From Chytriomyces cf. hyalinus JEL632 (taxonomy: Eukaryota; Chytridiomycota; Chytridiomycetes; Chytridiales; Chytriomycetaceae), in the NCBI GenBank assembly GCA_025435555.1, contig JAIWWG010000073.1:1-64000 (forward strand): DNA of 64,000 nucleotides, written 5' to 3'. How positions within the stretch are numbered: the first letter of the stretch is position 1; each line of letters opens with the position of its first letter. Shown here one piece after another: positions 11,360 to 21,965 of the stretch. A program made the position numbers and the translations under genes. The notes below the pieces were generated by a model. That model made no database searches. It worked only from the letters and a program-made list of their open reading frames with translations, and had not been told where the DNA came from.

Positions 11360-13981
11360 TTACAACCCTAACGTACCCAACCAAACAACCAACTCTCTCG
11401 CAGTCGGTCTCACACTCCCATCCAACTCCAGACACGCACACATGATCCGCACAGCTTCTGAATCAAGCGCATCCCCATTCCCAAACTTGATTACACCTTG
11501 TCCCCCCGAAACACTTGCTCCGTCTTGTAACCACCGGTTACGCCAGACTCCACCCGGACTAGCATGATCTCCTCCGCTGCAAAGTGATCGGCGCATATGT
11601 GCACCATTGGCCAGGCTGGAGCGCGAAACGTCTGGACCGAGCGTACCGATTCCAGGTTGAAGACCAGACATCCAAAATCCGCGGCGGATTCCCATCATCA
11701 TGTATACACTGCCAGGAGCCAGTGTAAATGGGGATTGGCCCGTTGCTGCCACAAAAAGAGTCGCTCCGATCGCGTAAAGGTCCACTGGGAAACTATATTC
11801 TCCCGTTGATTTCAGTGGTGTGCTCATAACTGTTGCATCGTTCAGCCAACGCAAATACTTGGTTCAACAAATTTTGAAAAACTACGTACACATCTCAGGT
11901 GCCATGTACGCTTGCGTGCCTCGCCCTAATCCATCCGTCAAACTACCCGTGCGCGAGCTCCGTATGGACGCATTTTCGAGATCCGTTTTAAACTTTTCGA
12001 CAAACCCCATTGGCGACAAACTTCCCGCAGTCACAGAACCTACGCGCAGCGGGTTCTGCTGTTGCGAAGTATCGCTTAATCCGCTATTTTCGCGAGAAAT
12101 CGGGTTATGGACTGAAAGTGTCGGGCTCATGGTTTGCTTATCAATAAGGTAGTCTGAAGGCTCGCACGTGAATGAATTAGATGAAAACATAGGCCCTGAT
12201 TTGGGTGGCTGAAATCCTTCCACTGGAAGCGCGTTGCCAAAGTCGGCTAGTTTTAGATCTTTTTCTTCCGTCAGCTGGAAAAAGACTAAGTTTAGCAATG
12301 TTTCGATTGCAAGAAACAACGATAAATCCTGTACCAGACAATTATGCGGCTTCACATCATGATGCACGAATCCAAACGAGTGCACATAATCAATCGCGCT
12401 GGCAAGTTCCTTTGCCCACTTCATCCACAACCCTTGCCCCACTCCTTCACTCTGAACACTCGCAATATAATCCATCATGGTTCCCCACGGCGCAAGCTCC
12501 AAAACCAGCAACATGCGAGGAATACCTTCCTCCTCTTCATCTTCATCGTCGTCACTTCCATGGTCAAAGAAATCCACATCATCATCCCCGCCACCACGGT
12601 TCTTGGCATTACTATATCGACTCGCCCTACCACGGCTCGACGTCGGCGTCGCAACCATGCCGCCATTTTTTTCAACAAGTGCATCCTCGCTCGTTGTTCC
12701 AATCAGTTGAATAATGTTCGGGTGTCCCGAAAGAAGCCTCAAAATGCGCGCTTCTGTCCTCGCGATATCGAAACACTCGCGCGTCGCATGCATTTGCTTC
12801 ACGGCACATGGGGCACTGACAGGATCATCGACAGTCGCAGATGTTGAGGTTGTGACGGTAATTCCATTCACACGTCGACCTCCAGAAATTTGCCGAGATT
12901 TCCCGTTTTGAATCAGTGTCAACGGCTGCGGCGGTAACGGAAAGTTTGGAGACGGGTTCAAAGTAGTGGGTGTCGTGCGATCTTCGTCGAGAAGCGTATA
13001 ATGGGCCAAATACACTTTCGCATATCGACCGTTTCCGAGAAAGTTTTTCACGAGCGGGAGGAATGTAAGTTGAAGATTAGGTGGATTTGTTTCTTGTTCT
13101 TCTAGTGACGTCATGGAGGATTCGTGGGAGATGTTGCCATTCTGAGTGTTTTCAGAATCGGTGTAGGTGGTTCCTTCACGAGCTTTAGACTTTGCAGCGT
13201 GGCCAGAAGTAATAATTGCGCTGGGAAATGTTGGCGTGTTGACTAAATTTTTCGTCAAATTGGATTTTCCCTGATTTGCCGTTGGAGTGGGAGAGTTGGG
13301 TGAAGTTCCCGACGACATTGGGATCGTGATTGGATTCGGATGACTGAAACTTTTTTTCGGAGCGGATGCAGCTGAATCTGTATTCGCCGCATGAAACGGT
13401 TTCCGCTGCAACTGTGGCAACACTTCTTCTAGGTCAACAAATCCGCGCGGCCGCTCAACCAAATCTTGAGGACCCTTCACAGGAACTTGAACAGGAAGAA
13501 ACCGATCACCAGCGCTCGCAAATGGAACATCATATCGGTTAAAAGAATCCCCGCGTGGCTGAACCGGTCTCTGATCCCCACCATCATCAACAGGAGGCAA
13601 CGGCGCTTGCTCCTCACGCGCACTGGACGTACTTCGATACCGATCCGCATAGGAATAATTGTCTTTCGGACGCGTGAGATCTTCTAGCTCTGCGTCCGTC
13701 ATTTTACTGGTTGGTTTCGATACAACGTGACTGATTGCGAAAATGTCGTTTCTAGGAACGGACTTGGCTTTGACAGGGGCAGTAACACTGGACACGTATG
13801 GTCGCGAGACTGCGTGCGATGTATCAAAGAATGCGCTGGACTTGCTCACGGGTTTTTCCGAAGCTGTTCCGGCTGTTCCAGACGCGGCGGTTGTCGATGC
13901 GGGTGTTTTCGTGGAGAGTTCCCATAGATCTCGTTTGGAGCCATAGAGCGGCGTGTGGGTGGAGAAGGAACGACTGCCCAT
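11360..13981 (-). CDS. Serine/threonine protein kinase with long disordered N-terminus (NAK/Ark-like or divergent)
   Basis: About 850 residues. The first 320 are Ser/Thr/Pro-rich and look disordered. The kinase domain then shows a glycine loop (FLGNGRYAKVYLA), the VAIK lysine in CAVKQM, HHDVKPHN in place of HRDLKPEN, DFG in LADFGNA and APE in YMAPEM. Large inserts interrupt it: an acidic one (DDDEDEEEE) between the lobes, and about 90 residues between DFG and APE. Two introns are readable on the minus strand: an in-frame 60-base one (GTACAG..TTCCAG, about 12220-12280) that falls between CL and LTEEKD, and one between YMAPEM and YLRWLND (about 11850-11890). A further exon may lie upstream (ATG at 14147, reading MSEYRGTFRSANT, joined through an acceptor CCTCCAG next to 13981), so the start is uncertain. 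The subfamily is not resolved. Confidence 0.8.
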
Positions 13982-14356
13982 CTGGAGGGGGTGGTTTCGC
14001 TTATCTCAGTATGTTGAGACATAAGAAAAGCGGGTGAGGCCAAACCGATTTGGGGCCGTTGAGGTTGTTCCAGTCGAGCTGGTCGTGGCTGGCGTGGACG
14101 CTCTTCGCGGTATTGGCGGACCGGAACGTGCCTCGATATTCGCTCATTTTTATTTAAAAATATTTTGGAATTGCTTCTTTTTATTCTTTCCACGTGACGA
14201 GTTTGTGGTAAAGCCGGAATCCGCTTCCACCCACACAACAACAACCGCACCACGCCCGCGTGGAACACCCAACACTACACACCAACTACACACAAGTCTG
14301 GCAATTTTATTTACTCGCTCCTGTCCAACATCCTTAAACACAAAAGTCCCTCAAGG

Positions 14357-15808
14357 TCACTTCTTCACAACCACAGGCACACTCCCCAACTCTGCACTTT
14401 CCCAAAGCGCATCAATCACGCGATGAATCACAATCGTCTCCTCCGCCCAAGCCTCCCAACTCTTGGTCCCATCCACGCACGCAGCAAGATCCCGGACCAT
14501 CATCACCTCCTCAACAACACCATGCATGGCAACTGATCGCGTTTCCCAAACTCCAGCCTTGGTGCTGATTTCGAACGTGTCTTGGAGTGGCGCAATAAAT
14601 GCGGAAGGGTTCTTCATGTCAATGAGACCTTTCCAAGGGACAAAGGCGTCGTCGAGGGCGAGGATGGCTTTTGTGCCGCTGATGTGCGTGCGTTGGGAGT
14701 CGGCTTGGGCAAACGATGTGTCGAACAGCGCGATTCGGTTCTATTATGTTGCGAGTGAGTGAGTGGAACATTGAGTAGCTTGACATCAAATATCGCTCAC
14801 GTTTGCGAAGTGCAATTGTCCGATAAAATGAGTGCATGCACCCGTCTCTGGGTGTCTCTTGACAATGGTTCCAATGACTCGTTCAGGCAGCTCGTATCCA
14901 TACACGTGAAGTCCAAAGCGAATGGTGTACCATCCCATATCGCCCAGCGCCTGTCATCAGCACAAATAAATCAACACTCACGCCGCATTCATCGAAAGCC
15001 AATGAAAAACAAGAGTCTCACCCCAGTACGCTCCATGTCCGGCCTGTGACGAATAGCATCGGCCGCCATGTCGCGCGCATCGCACGAAAACTGCGAAAAC
15101 ACGCTCGACACGTCGCCCAACTCACCAGCATCGACCATGTCCTTGATCAGGATGTTGCGTGGGTGGTGCTTGAAAAAGGTGCCGTCCAAAAAGACAACAC
15201 CCGCGGCTTTGCACGCCTCGACCATCTCCACAACGTCTTCTGTGAATGGCGCCACGGGTTTTTCGCAGAGAATGTGCTTCTTTGCCTGAGTTTTTTGTTT
15301 GATGGTGTGTGTGAATGGGGTAGTTTGATGTGGTCTTGGTTTAATCGTATGCGGCAAACCTTTGCGGCTTTCAGGGTCCATTCTTTGTGAAGAGCGCTTG
15401 GAAGGGCAATGTACACGGCATCAATCTGTGTGCCGAACTGGGTGAGACACTTGCCTTATCAACAATCACAGCGCAATAACGAACCTCGCCATCGTCCAAC
15501 ACTTCCTGGTACGATCCATACGCCTTTGTAATTGTAAACTTGTCTGCAAACGCTTGTGCTGAGGCTGCGCTGCGGGATCCAACAGCCAGGACAGTGTGCC
15601 CAGCCCGCCTGATGCCGACAGTGAGGACCTTGCCTGCGATGCCGCCGGTGCCGAGGACGCCCCAGGTGAGCAATGAGTTGGTGTCAGAGGTGGCCATGGG
15701 AGCAGTATGCGTGGTAGTAGTAGTAGTTGTAGTTTTTGTTGTGGTCTTCACGGCGCCCGCGACAGTAACGTGAGTCTTTGTTGTTGTTGTTGTAGTTTTG
15801 AAAGGCAT
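14357..15808 (-). CDS. Gfo/Idh/MocA-family NAD(P) oxidoreductase (dihydrodiol dehydrogenase-like)
   Basis: NAD(P)-dependent dehydrogenase with four to five exons on the minus strand. The Rossmann fold starts at WGVLGTGGIAGKV (GxGxxG). The family's signature EKP lies in HILCEKPVAP, and the C-terminal alpha/beta half begins around GDMGWYTIRFG. Readable introns include GTTCGT..CACCCAG (joins LDDGE to FGTQIDAVYIALPS), one between LKAAK and AKKHILCEKP, and one between ERTG and ALGDMGWY. It most resembles trans-1,2-dihydrobenzene-1,2-diol dehydrogenase and related sugar dehydrogenases, but the substrate cannot be told. The ATG at 15808 adds a Thr-rich leader (MPFKTTTTTTKT..) before an internal Met at 15697 (MATSDTN) that would start the canonical domain. 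It is divergent from the dioxygenase gene at 16024. Confidence 0.85.
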
Positions 15809-16023
15809 TCGCAGGCAACTCGCACTCACTTTCGATGGCCAAATATCCAAAATAGACGGAATGCCGGATCGAAGCTTCCGTGGTTTGATCGAAAGGCTCA
15901 AAAACTAAAGTTGAAAAAGTGATGATTTGGATCAGCCGGAGCAGTCATTCCGCCTCTCCGCGTCCACCTATAAAAAGGACCCCTCCCCGCGCCACCTTAA
16001 CACTCAACACTCCCACCCTCACA
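15809..16023. promoter_or_regulatory. Shared bidirectional promoter with TATA box
   Basis: The 215 bases separating the ATGs of the divergent oxidoreductase and dioxygenase genes. A good TATA element (TATAAAAA) lies at 15969-15976, about 50 bases before the plus-strand ATG, and so most likely serves the dioxygenase. No clear TATA is seen in the reverse direction. The short spacing implies shared control. Confidence 0.5.
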
Positions 16024-17126
16024 TGCCAGTCACAAAGACCACCACCACAACTAAAACCACCTCAACAAGCGTTGCCGTTGACGGCACAGCCACAACAACC
16101 ACCAAGACAGTGTCCCACTCCACCTATGCCAACACCGATCCTCGCAGCATCAAACAGCGTCTCGACGAGGACGGATACGTTGTCATGGACGGACTCGTGT
16201 CCGACGAGCAGATGATCACCTTGCGCGATGCCTGCGATAGAGCCGTTGCAAAGGCACGCAACGGCGAGTGGAAGCTGAGACGGGTTTGTTCCTCTTCTTC
16301 TCTATCTCCAATCGCCGTATCCGAATGCTATGCCTAAGTATCGCTGTGTTACAGGTCGTTGGTGTTCAGTTCCCTCCATGGGGCGAGGAGGCGGAGGACT
16401 GCTGGGGAGTCCAGCACATTATGCACCCAGACATGCATGAACCCGAGTTTGCAAAGTGGTACGGATCGGACAAGCTTCTCGACGCTGTCTGCGAGATTCT
16501 CGAGTCCAAAGAGCCAGAACTGCAGCTGGGTTAGTGCACTCCAACACATGTTCCTAATGCAAAGCTAACGTTGTTCCCATTCCGCAGAACTCTTCAACTT
16601 GCTAATCAACCCCGAGCACAAGGACTTTTGCCTCGAATGGCACCGAGACGATGTCCGCCCCGAAGTCGAAGCCGAAGAAGAGCTTGAACGTCTCTCGATT
16701 CCACACTACGGCACCCAATGGAACACTGCACTCTACGACGACTCCTGTCTGTACATTATCCCCAAATCGCACAACCGCATCCGTACAAAGGAGGAGAGGG
16801 ACATTAACATCAACGAACCACTCAGTCTTGACATGCCAGGCGCGATCGCTGTGCACTTGAAGGCTGGGCAGACTGTCTTCTACAACAACAACATCATGCA
16901 CCGCGCTGTGTATGACAAGTCCAAGAAACGCGCCACGCTTCACGGGTGCATGGGAACTGTGAACGGGGGTCCACACCGTGCGAGAAACATTCTTCAACAC
17001 GGCGTCAAGTGGATGAGGGAGGAGCGATTCAAGGAAACGCTGCCAGCCAGGCTGCTCCCGTTGTACGCCAACTTGATAAGTCTCGCTAATTCGAACGAAG
17101 GAAAGGACCTTGGTTACTCTCAGTAG
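16024..17126 (+). CDS. Phytanoyl-CoA dioxygenase (PhyH)-family Fe(II)/2-oxoglutarate enzyme
   Basis: Three exons: 16024-16283, 16355-16529 and 16588-17126 (introns GTTTGT..TTACAG and GTTAGT..CCGCAG), about 324 residues. After a Thr-rich leader comes a PhyH-type start (IKQRLDEDGYVVMDGLVSDE). The iron ligands fit the family: HRD in CLEWHRDDV gives the HxD pair, and a downstream His is in NNNIMHRAVYDKSKKRATLH, where the following Arg would hold 2-oxoglutarate. Such enzymes hydroxylate lipids or secondary metabolites; the substrate here is unknown. There is no PTS1 (the C-terminus is GYSQ) and no obvious N-terminal PTS2, so peroxisomal phytanate oxidation is not supported. It is divergent from an oxidoreductase, which suggests paired action. 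Confidence 0.85.
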
Positions 17127-17350
17127 TTTTTATTTTTCAGTGTCGGAAGCGCTTCAATAATTGTAAACGCCAAATAAAATACATAGCGCTGCTGAATGAG
17201 CTGATGGCAGTTGCACAAGTGTTTGCAAAGAAACTCGGTCTCTCTTGACCGCCCGTTTATTCATGTACACAGGAAGTAGAAACTATACTACGTATGAGGG
17301 CAAAAATACACCCTCCCCCAAAAAACAGAGTATTTAAAAGAAGAGAGGGG

Positions 17351-18457
17351 TTATAAGGTGGAGGGAACAAGCAGCTTGCGCGCATCCTTCTTTTGCGCAT
17401 CGTTGAGGGTGGGTAGTTTCACGTTGAAGGACACGATCAAGTCGCCCTTTTTCCCAGTTTTGCTGTTTGGCATTCCTTCGCCGACAACGAACCGGAACTC
17501 GTTCGTGTTGCGCATGATTCCAATGTCAACGGTAAGCGTGCGCCCATCCAGCGACTTGATCGTTTTAGTGTTGGTATTATTGGTCAGGACGTCCACCAAG
17601 TCAACGTCAACAGTGCACTTGAGATCGTTGCCCTCGCGCCTAAAGATTGGATGCGCCTTCTCTTGCACAACAAATTCGATGTCTTGGAACACACCCTGAT
17701 GTACTTCATCTCCCTCCGCTGGGAACGTGATCTTTGTGCCGGCCTTCCATCCAGGCGTCACAGTGATCTCCACCACCTTTTCTGATGATCCCAGGTTAAT
17801 TGTCTTGCGAGTGATTTTGAGTTTCTTTGTGACACCCGTGTACAGTTCTTCGAGCGACAAGGGAAGGTCTTTTCGCACGGCGTCCGGCTTGCCTCCCTTT
17901 TGTGTTTGTCTCGGTCGTGGAGCTTGGCCCGGGAATCCGCCTGGAATGCTTCCGCCTGAACTGCTGTACCCGCCAAACGGGTTCCGAACGTCATCTTCAC
18001 TGTCGATATCCATGCCCATTCCACCCATGCCACCGCTGCCAAAGGGAGAAGCGCCTCCAAAGAACTGCTTAAAGATATCATCGGCAGATCGCGGCGTGAA
18101 CCCACTTGGCCCAGAACTTTGAAAGTGAAACTGTGCCCCACCAGGCATAGATCCAAACGGGAACCCAGACGCAGGGAACCCACCTCCACCAGCAGGATTG
18201 AATCCATTACCGCCACCGCCACCACCGCCACGTTTAAGCCCTTCTTCGCCAAACGTGTCATAAGTCTGTCTCTTGCTCGCGTCACTCAGCACCTCATATG
18301 CTTCAGACACTTCTTTAAACTTGGTGTCATCGCCATTGTTCTTGTCTGGATGGAATTTGAGGGCCAATTTGCGGTATGCTTTCTTGATCTCGTCGTCCGT
18401 TGCGGACTTGGGTACTTTCAGGATGTCGTAGTACGAGGGGGCCATTGCGTCTGGCAT
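17351..18457 (-). CDS. SIS1: Class B (type II) DnaJ/Hsp40 co-chaperone, Sis1/DNAJB1-like
   Basis: Intronless protein of 368 residues. The J domain spans residues 7-70 ([20 protein letters not shown], with the HPD motif in KFHPDKN that stimulates Hsp70 ATPase). A Gly/Phe-rich region runs to about 190 and includes [10 protein letters not shown]. It is followed directly by the two beta-barrel substrate-binding domains ([19 protein letters not shown] to the C-terminus), with no CxxCxGxG zinc fingers, hence class B. Length and layout match yeast Sis1 (352). The cytosolic/nuclear location follows from the absence of any signal. The start ATG at 18457 is used; a second Met four codons later (MAPSYYD) is equally plausible. 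A heat-shock element lies about 150-165 bases upstream. Confidence 0.93.
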   Translation of the reverse strand: MPDAMAPSYYDILKVPKSATDDEIKKAYRKLALKFHPDKNNGDDTKFKEVSEAYEVLSDASKRQTYDTFGEEGLKRGGGGGGGNGFNPAGGGGFPASGFPFGSMPGGAQFHFQSSGPSGFTPRSADDIFKQFFGGASPFGSGGMGGMGMDIDSEDDVRNPFGGYSSSGGSIPGGFPGQAPRPRQTQKGGKPDAVRKDLPLSLEELYTGVTKKLKITRKTINLGSSEKVVEITVTPGWKAGTKITFPAEGDEVHQGVFQDIEFVVQEKAHPIFRREGNDLKCTVDVDLVDVLTNNTNTKTIKSLDGRTLTVDIGIMRNTNEFRFVVGEGMPNSKTGKKGDLIVSFNVKLPTLNDAQKKDARKLLVPSTL

Positions 18458-18608
18458 TTGTTTTGATATGCTTAGTGCTTAATGTGTGTGTGGGAGGGTG
18501 ATGCAGAAGTGGATGCGGGTCAAGAGGGGGCGGGCCGTTCAAGTACCTATTTTTGAAGAATGTTGTGGATGGTTGTGGTGCGTTCTCAACCGTGGACTAT
18601 GAATTTAT

Positions 18609-18623
18609 GGAACTTTCGAGAAA
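18609..18623. promoter_or_regulatory. Heat-shock element (three perfect inverted nGAAn units)
   Basis: The sequence GGAACTTTCGAGAAA reads as gGAAc-tTTCg-aGAAa, three contiguous 5-base units in alternating orientation, the canonical binding site of a trimeric HSF. It lies about 150 bases upstream of the minus-strand DnaJ ATG (18457), a position typical of Hsp40/Hsp70 promoters. The match is seen directly; use by HSF is inferred. Confidence 0.7.
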
Positions 18624-18736
18624 TTGTCAACTTTCTTTTTTAAAATCGGTTTGTTTATCTTTGTTTACACAGCGCGTGTTGGGTGACACGTCTGCTTCCA
18701 TTGGAGGCTGGCTGGTTACTGGTCACGCAGAGTTTA

Positions 18737-18967
18737 CTAGTGCCATTGCAGGTTCCACTCCATACGCATTGGCTGGAGACACTGATCGGCAGTACGAATT
18801 TGCATTGCGTGGTGGAAGCCAGTCTCCTGTATCTGTTCCACCAAATGCTTCATAGGATGCTTAGTAAAGTAGACCTTGGCAGGGTGTGATGTCTTGCCAG
18901 CATTGTCGCTGTGCACTCGCGAACCCGACACAAGGTTAAACACAGCCAAGCAATAACGACGAGACAT
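18737..18967 (-). CDS. Possible small hypothetical protein
   Basis: Open frame of 76 codons with its own ATG (MSRRYCLAVFNLVSG..) in the 780-base gap between the DnaJ promoter and the first fungalysin. No recognisable domain, signal peptide or membrane span. It may be one exon of a longer gene or chance. The rest of this gap holds only the heat-shock element and pyrimidine-rich sequence just before 19238, typical of a fungal core promoter. Confidence 0.22.
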   Translation of the reverse strand: MSRRYCLAVFNLVSGSRVHSDNAGKTSHPAKVYFTKHPMKHLVEQIQETGFHHAMQIRTADQCLQPMRMEWNLQWH

Positions 18968-19237
18968 TGGAAAATGAATCGCGACTGATTAATGCAGGTC
19001 CCTTTTTTCATTGGTAGCTGTCCAAGAAGTCGTTCATTCCTCATTGCCTCATGAATTTTGGACTTTTGGTGACAGCGATTTTCCCACTTTTCATTTCCGA
19101 GTTCCTTAATTCCCACTTCACAAAATGCTACTTAAACCCACTCCCGCTCTCTCCCCACCCACAACTCAGCAACCCCCATTTCTTTCCCCCTAATACCATC
19201 AGCATATTTCTACCCCTAGCATAACCTTACCCCAATA

Positions 19238-21484
19238 ATGCATAATCCTGCCTTCTTTGCTAGCATCTTTGCTTTAACCGCTACTGTCCTTCAATGCGCC
19301 GCTATCCCAATCATTGCCCGTCCACCCATGATGGACATGCCTGCCTTCTACCAACCCAACGCCGTGGAGGGTCCCACTGATCACCCAGGATCCAGTCTCG
19401 CAAGACGTGCGGCAATGTCCACCGATGACGCCATGAACGTTGCAGCAACCCATATCATGGCCGTGACGGGAATGGGGTCCTCAGACTTTGCAATGAGCGA
19501 TGCGTAAGTTGATCGCACATTAAAACACCTCATTCTTCAAGCTAATGCCAAATATCCAAATCAGGCACACTTGCTCCATGTCTGGAATCACGCACTATTA
19601 CGGCACACAGATGCTCATGGGTCTTCCTATCGCCAACGCCGTGACAAACGTCAATATCGGAACAGACGGCAAAATCATGTCCTTCCACCAAAGCTTTGCC
19701 TCCCAGGACGCTTTGGACTGTGCCAAAGCCGCCATGAGCAAGCGTGACGCAGCCATTCCAGCGGACCAGGCCGTACTCATGTTTGCGCAGTCCATGGGTC
19801 TTTCCACTGCCGACAAGTTGACTGTCTCTACCACGGATGCCGGTACAGTCGTTACGGGAGCTTCATTTGCAAACCAGCCAATCCAGGCCGTGCAAAAGTT
19901 TTACCAGACGGATCCCAATAATGTCGTCCCTGTGTGGGATTTGAATATCAACATGATGGATTCCATGAATCATTGGGCAAATGCGTTTGTCAATTCGCAG
20001 ACTGGACAAATTGTTGGAACTGCAAACTGGGTCTCGGACGCGACAAACGAACTCGGGTCCGGTGCTCTGACGAAGCGACAGCAGAGAAATCAGCAGCAGC
20101 AGCAACAGCAGCGTCCTACTCAACAGCAACCTCCCCAAGGATCCGCCATCCCAGCCGCAACATACAAAGTCATTCCGATGGGTCAACTGAGCCCCACCCA
20201 GGGACCCAACAACGGTTTCTCAGTCGTGACATCTCCATGGAACCTTCAAGCGTCTCCATTCGGTTGGCAAAACGCCAACAAAGATTTAAGCGGAAACAAC
20301 GTGATTGCTCAATCGAACCCAAACAATGCTGCCTCCATTGCGGCTCTTGTCTCTTTGCCACGGCCAAAAGACCCGAACCAAAACTTCCAGGCCACGTTTG
20401 ATCCCACGCAAGGACCTACTTTGCCAGCAAACAGAGACGCTGCGACCACGAACGCGTTTTATGTTGCAAACTCGATGCACGACATTTTGTACAACTACGG
20501 ATTCACTGAGAATGCTGGAAACTTTCAAATCACAAACAATGGAAAGGGCGGGCAAGGAAACGACCCAGTTATTGCCAACACTCAGGACGGATCGGGCGTC
20601 AACAATGCCAACTTTGCTTCTCCCGTAAGTTTTATACCACTGATTTGATATAGCTAACTTACTAAACTACATTTCCTTCCAATCAGCCTGATGGCCAACC
20701 AGGACTCATGCGCATGTACGTTTTCAACACTGCCACTCCCAACAGAGACGGCGCTTTGGAAAACGACGTTGTCGCCCACGAAGTCGTGCACGGACTTAGC
20801 AACCGTTTGACGGGTGGGCCCACGAACGCCAACTGCCTGCAAACTCTGGAATCGGGAGGCATGGGTGAAGGATGGAGTGACATGTTTGGATTGATGGTGT
20901 CACTCCCAGACGCAAACACTGCCGCGACTCCGGTGATTACTGGAGCATACGTGCTCAACAACCAGAAGGGAGTGCGAAACTTTCCGTACTCGACCAGCAC
21001 TACTACGAACCCGCTCATGTACTCGAGTTTGACACAGTTGAATGAGGTGCACAATATTGGAGAAGTCTGGTGCAACATGCTTTTGTGAGTATTTTGGAAT
21101 AATCTTGTTCAAGTTGAGCCGTTTCTGAACTTCTTATCTTCCAGTGAGGGAATGTGGAACATGATCGCTACTTCCGGCGGCCAAAAGACTCCAGCATCGC
21201 AACTCGTGACCAGCGCCGGTTCCAACACTGGAAACAGCGACCTGATGCTCCTCATGATTGCCGGCATGAAAATGCAGCCATGCAACCCAACCTTTATCCA
21301 AGCCAGAAATGCCATCATCGCCGCGGACCAGGCCATGTTCAACGGAAAGTACACGTGCAGTCTTTGGAACGGATTTGCCAAGCGAGGAATGGGCGTGAAC
21401 GCGTCGTCGCCGGGTACGCCTGGAGCGGCAACGTTTACGGACAATCGGGATATTCCGGCTGGATGCACAAAGACATTTCAGTAG
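19238..21484 (+). CDS. Secreted fungalysin (M36) metalloprotease, copy 1
   Basis: Extracellular zinc endopeptidase of the fungalysin family. Four exons: 19238-19503, 19565-20624, 20687-21084 and 21145-21484. A signal peptide covers about residues 1-22 (ALTATVLQCAAIPIIARP). A fungalysin/thermolysin-type propeptide follows (for example SADQ-like PADQAVLMFAQSMG), then a dibasic Kex2-like site in LTKRQQ and a polyglutamine linker. The catalytic domain starts near ATYKVIPMGQ. Zinc ligands: the HExxH of AHEVVHGLSN and the downstream Glu in ESGGMGEGWSDM. It ends with DIPAGCTKTFQ. Length (about 690 residues) fits the family. A second, closely related copy follows 480 bases downstream in the same direction. 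Confidence 0.94.
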
Positions 21485-21965
21485 TTTTGTTGTTGGCTGA
21501 AATGCGAGACTTTTGTTTTTTATGTTCCATATTCCTTTTCCTTTTATAAGCATAACCCCGTCCATCGGTCGCAGACAGCAAAAAACAATAAAAATTGAAG
21601 AATGCATGTGTATTTGAGTTCTGAGCCTGCTTTCGCCCACCACCAACCCCTGAAGCCTGATCGCGTTTGAAACGCCGTCTCGCTAACACCGACGGAAGAA
21701 CGATGCCGGAATGGTCCGACAGCTCGTCAAATGTCATTGGGCATCCATAAATCCATAATGACCAAACCCATGGAATTTTCAACGCCCGCCGCATCCCCCA
21801 GTATAAATTTTTTCCCTGTGTGACTAAATGACATTTTTTCCAAAATTGTTATTTAAACTGGCGGCCCAGCCATTTGGACTGGGCACCAAACAGCAACAGC
21901 AGCCTCACAGCAAACAAACCCAGCTTCAGACCATACACTAATAACAACCCCAGCAGCAACCACAC
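21485..21965. other. Spacer between the two fungalysin genes
   Basis: 480 bases holding the 3' end of copy 1 (AATAAA at about 21586) and the promoter of copy 2, with a TATA-like element TATAAAT at about 21803 and a CA-rich leader just before the ATG. No gene seen. Confidence 0.5.
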
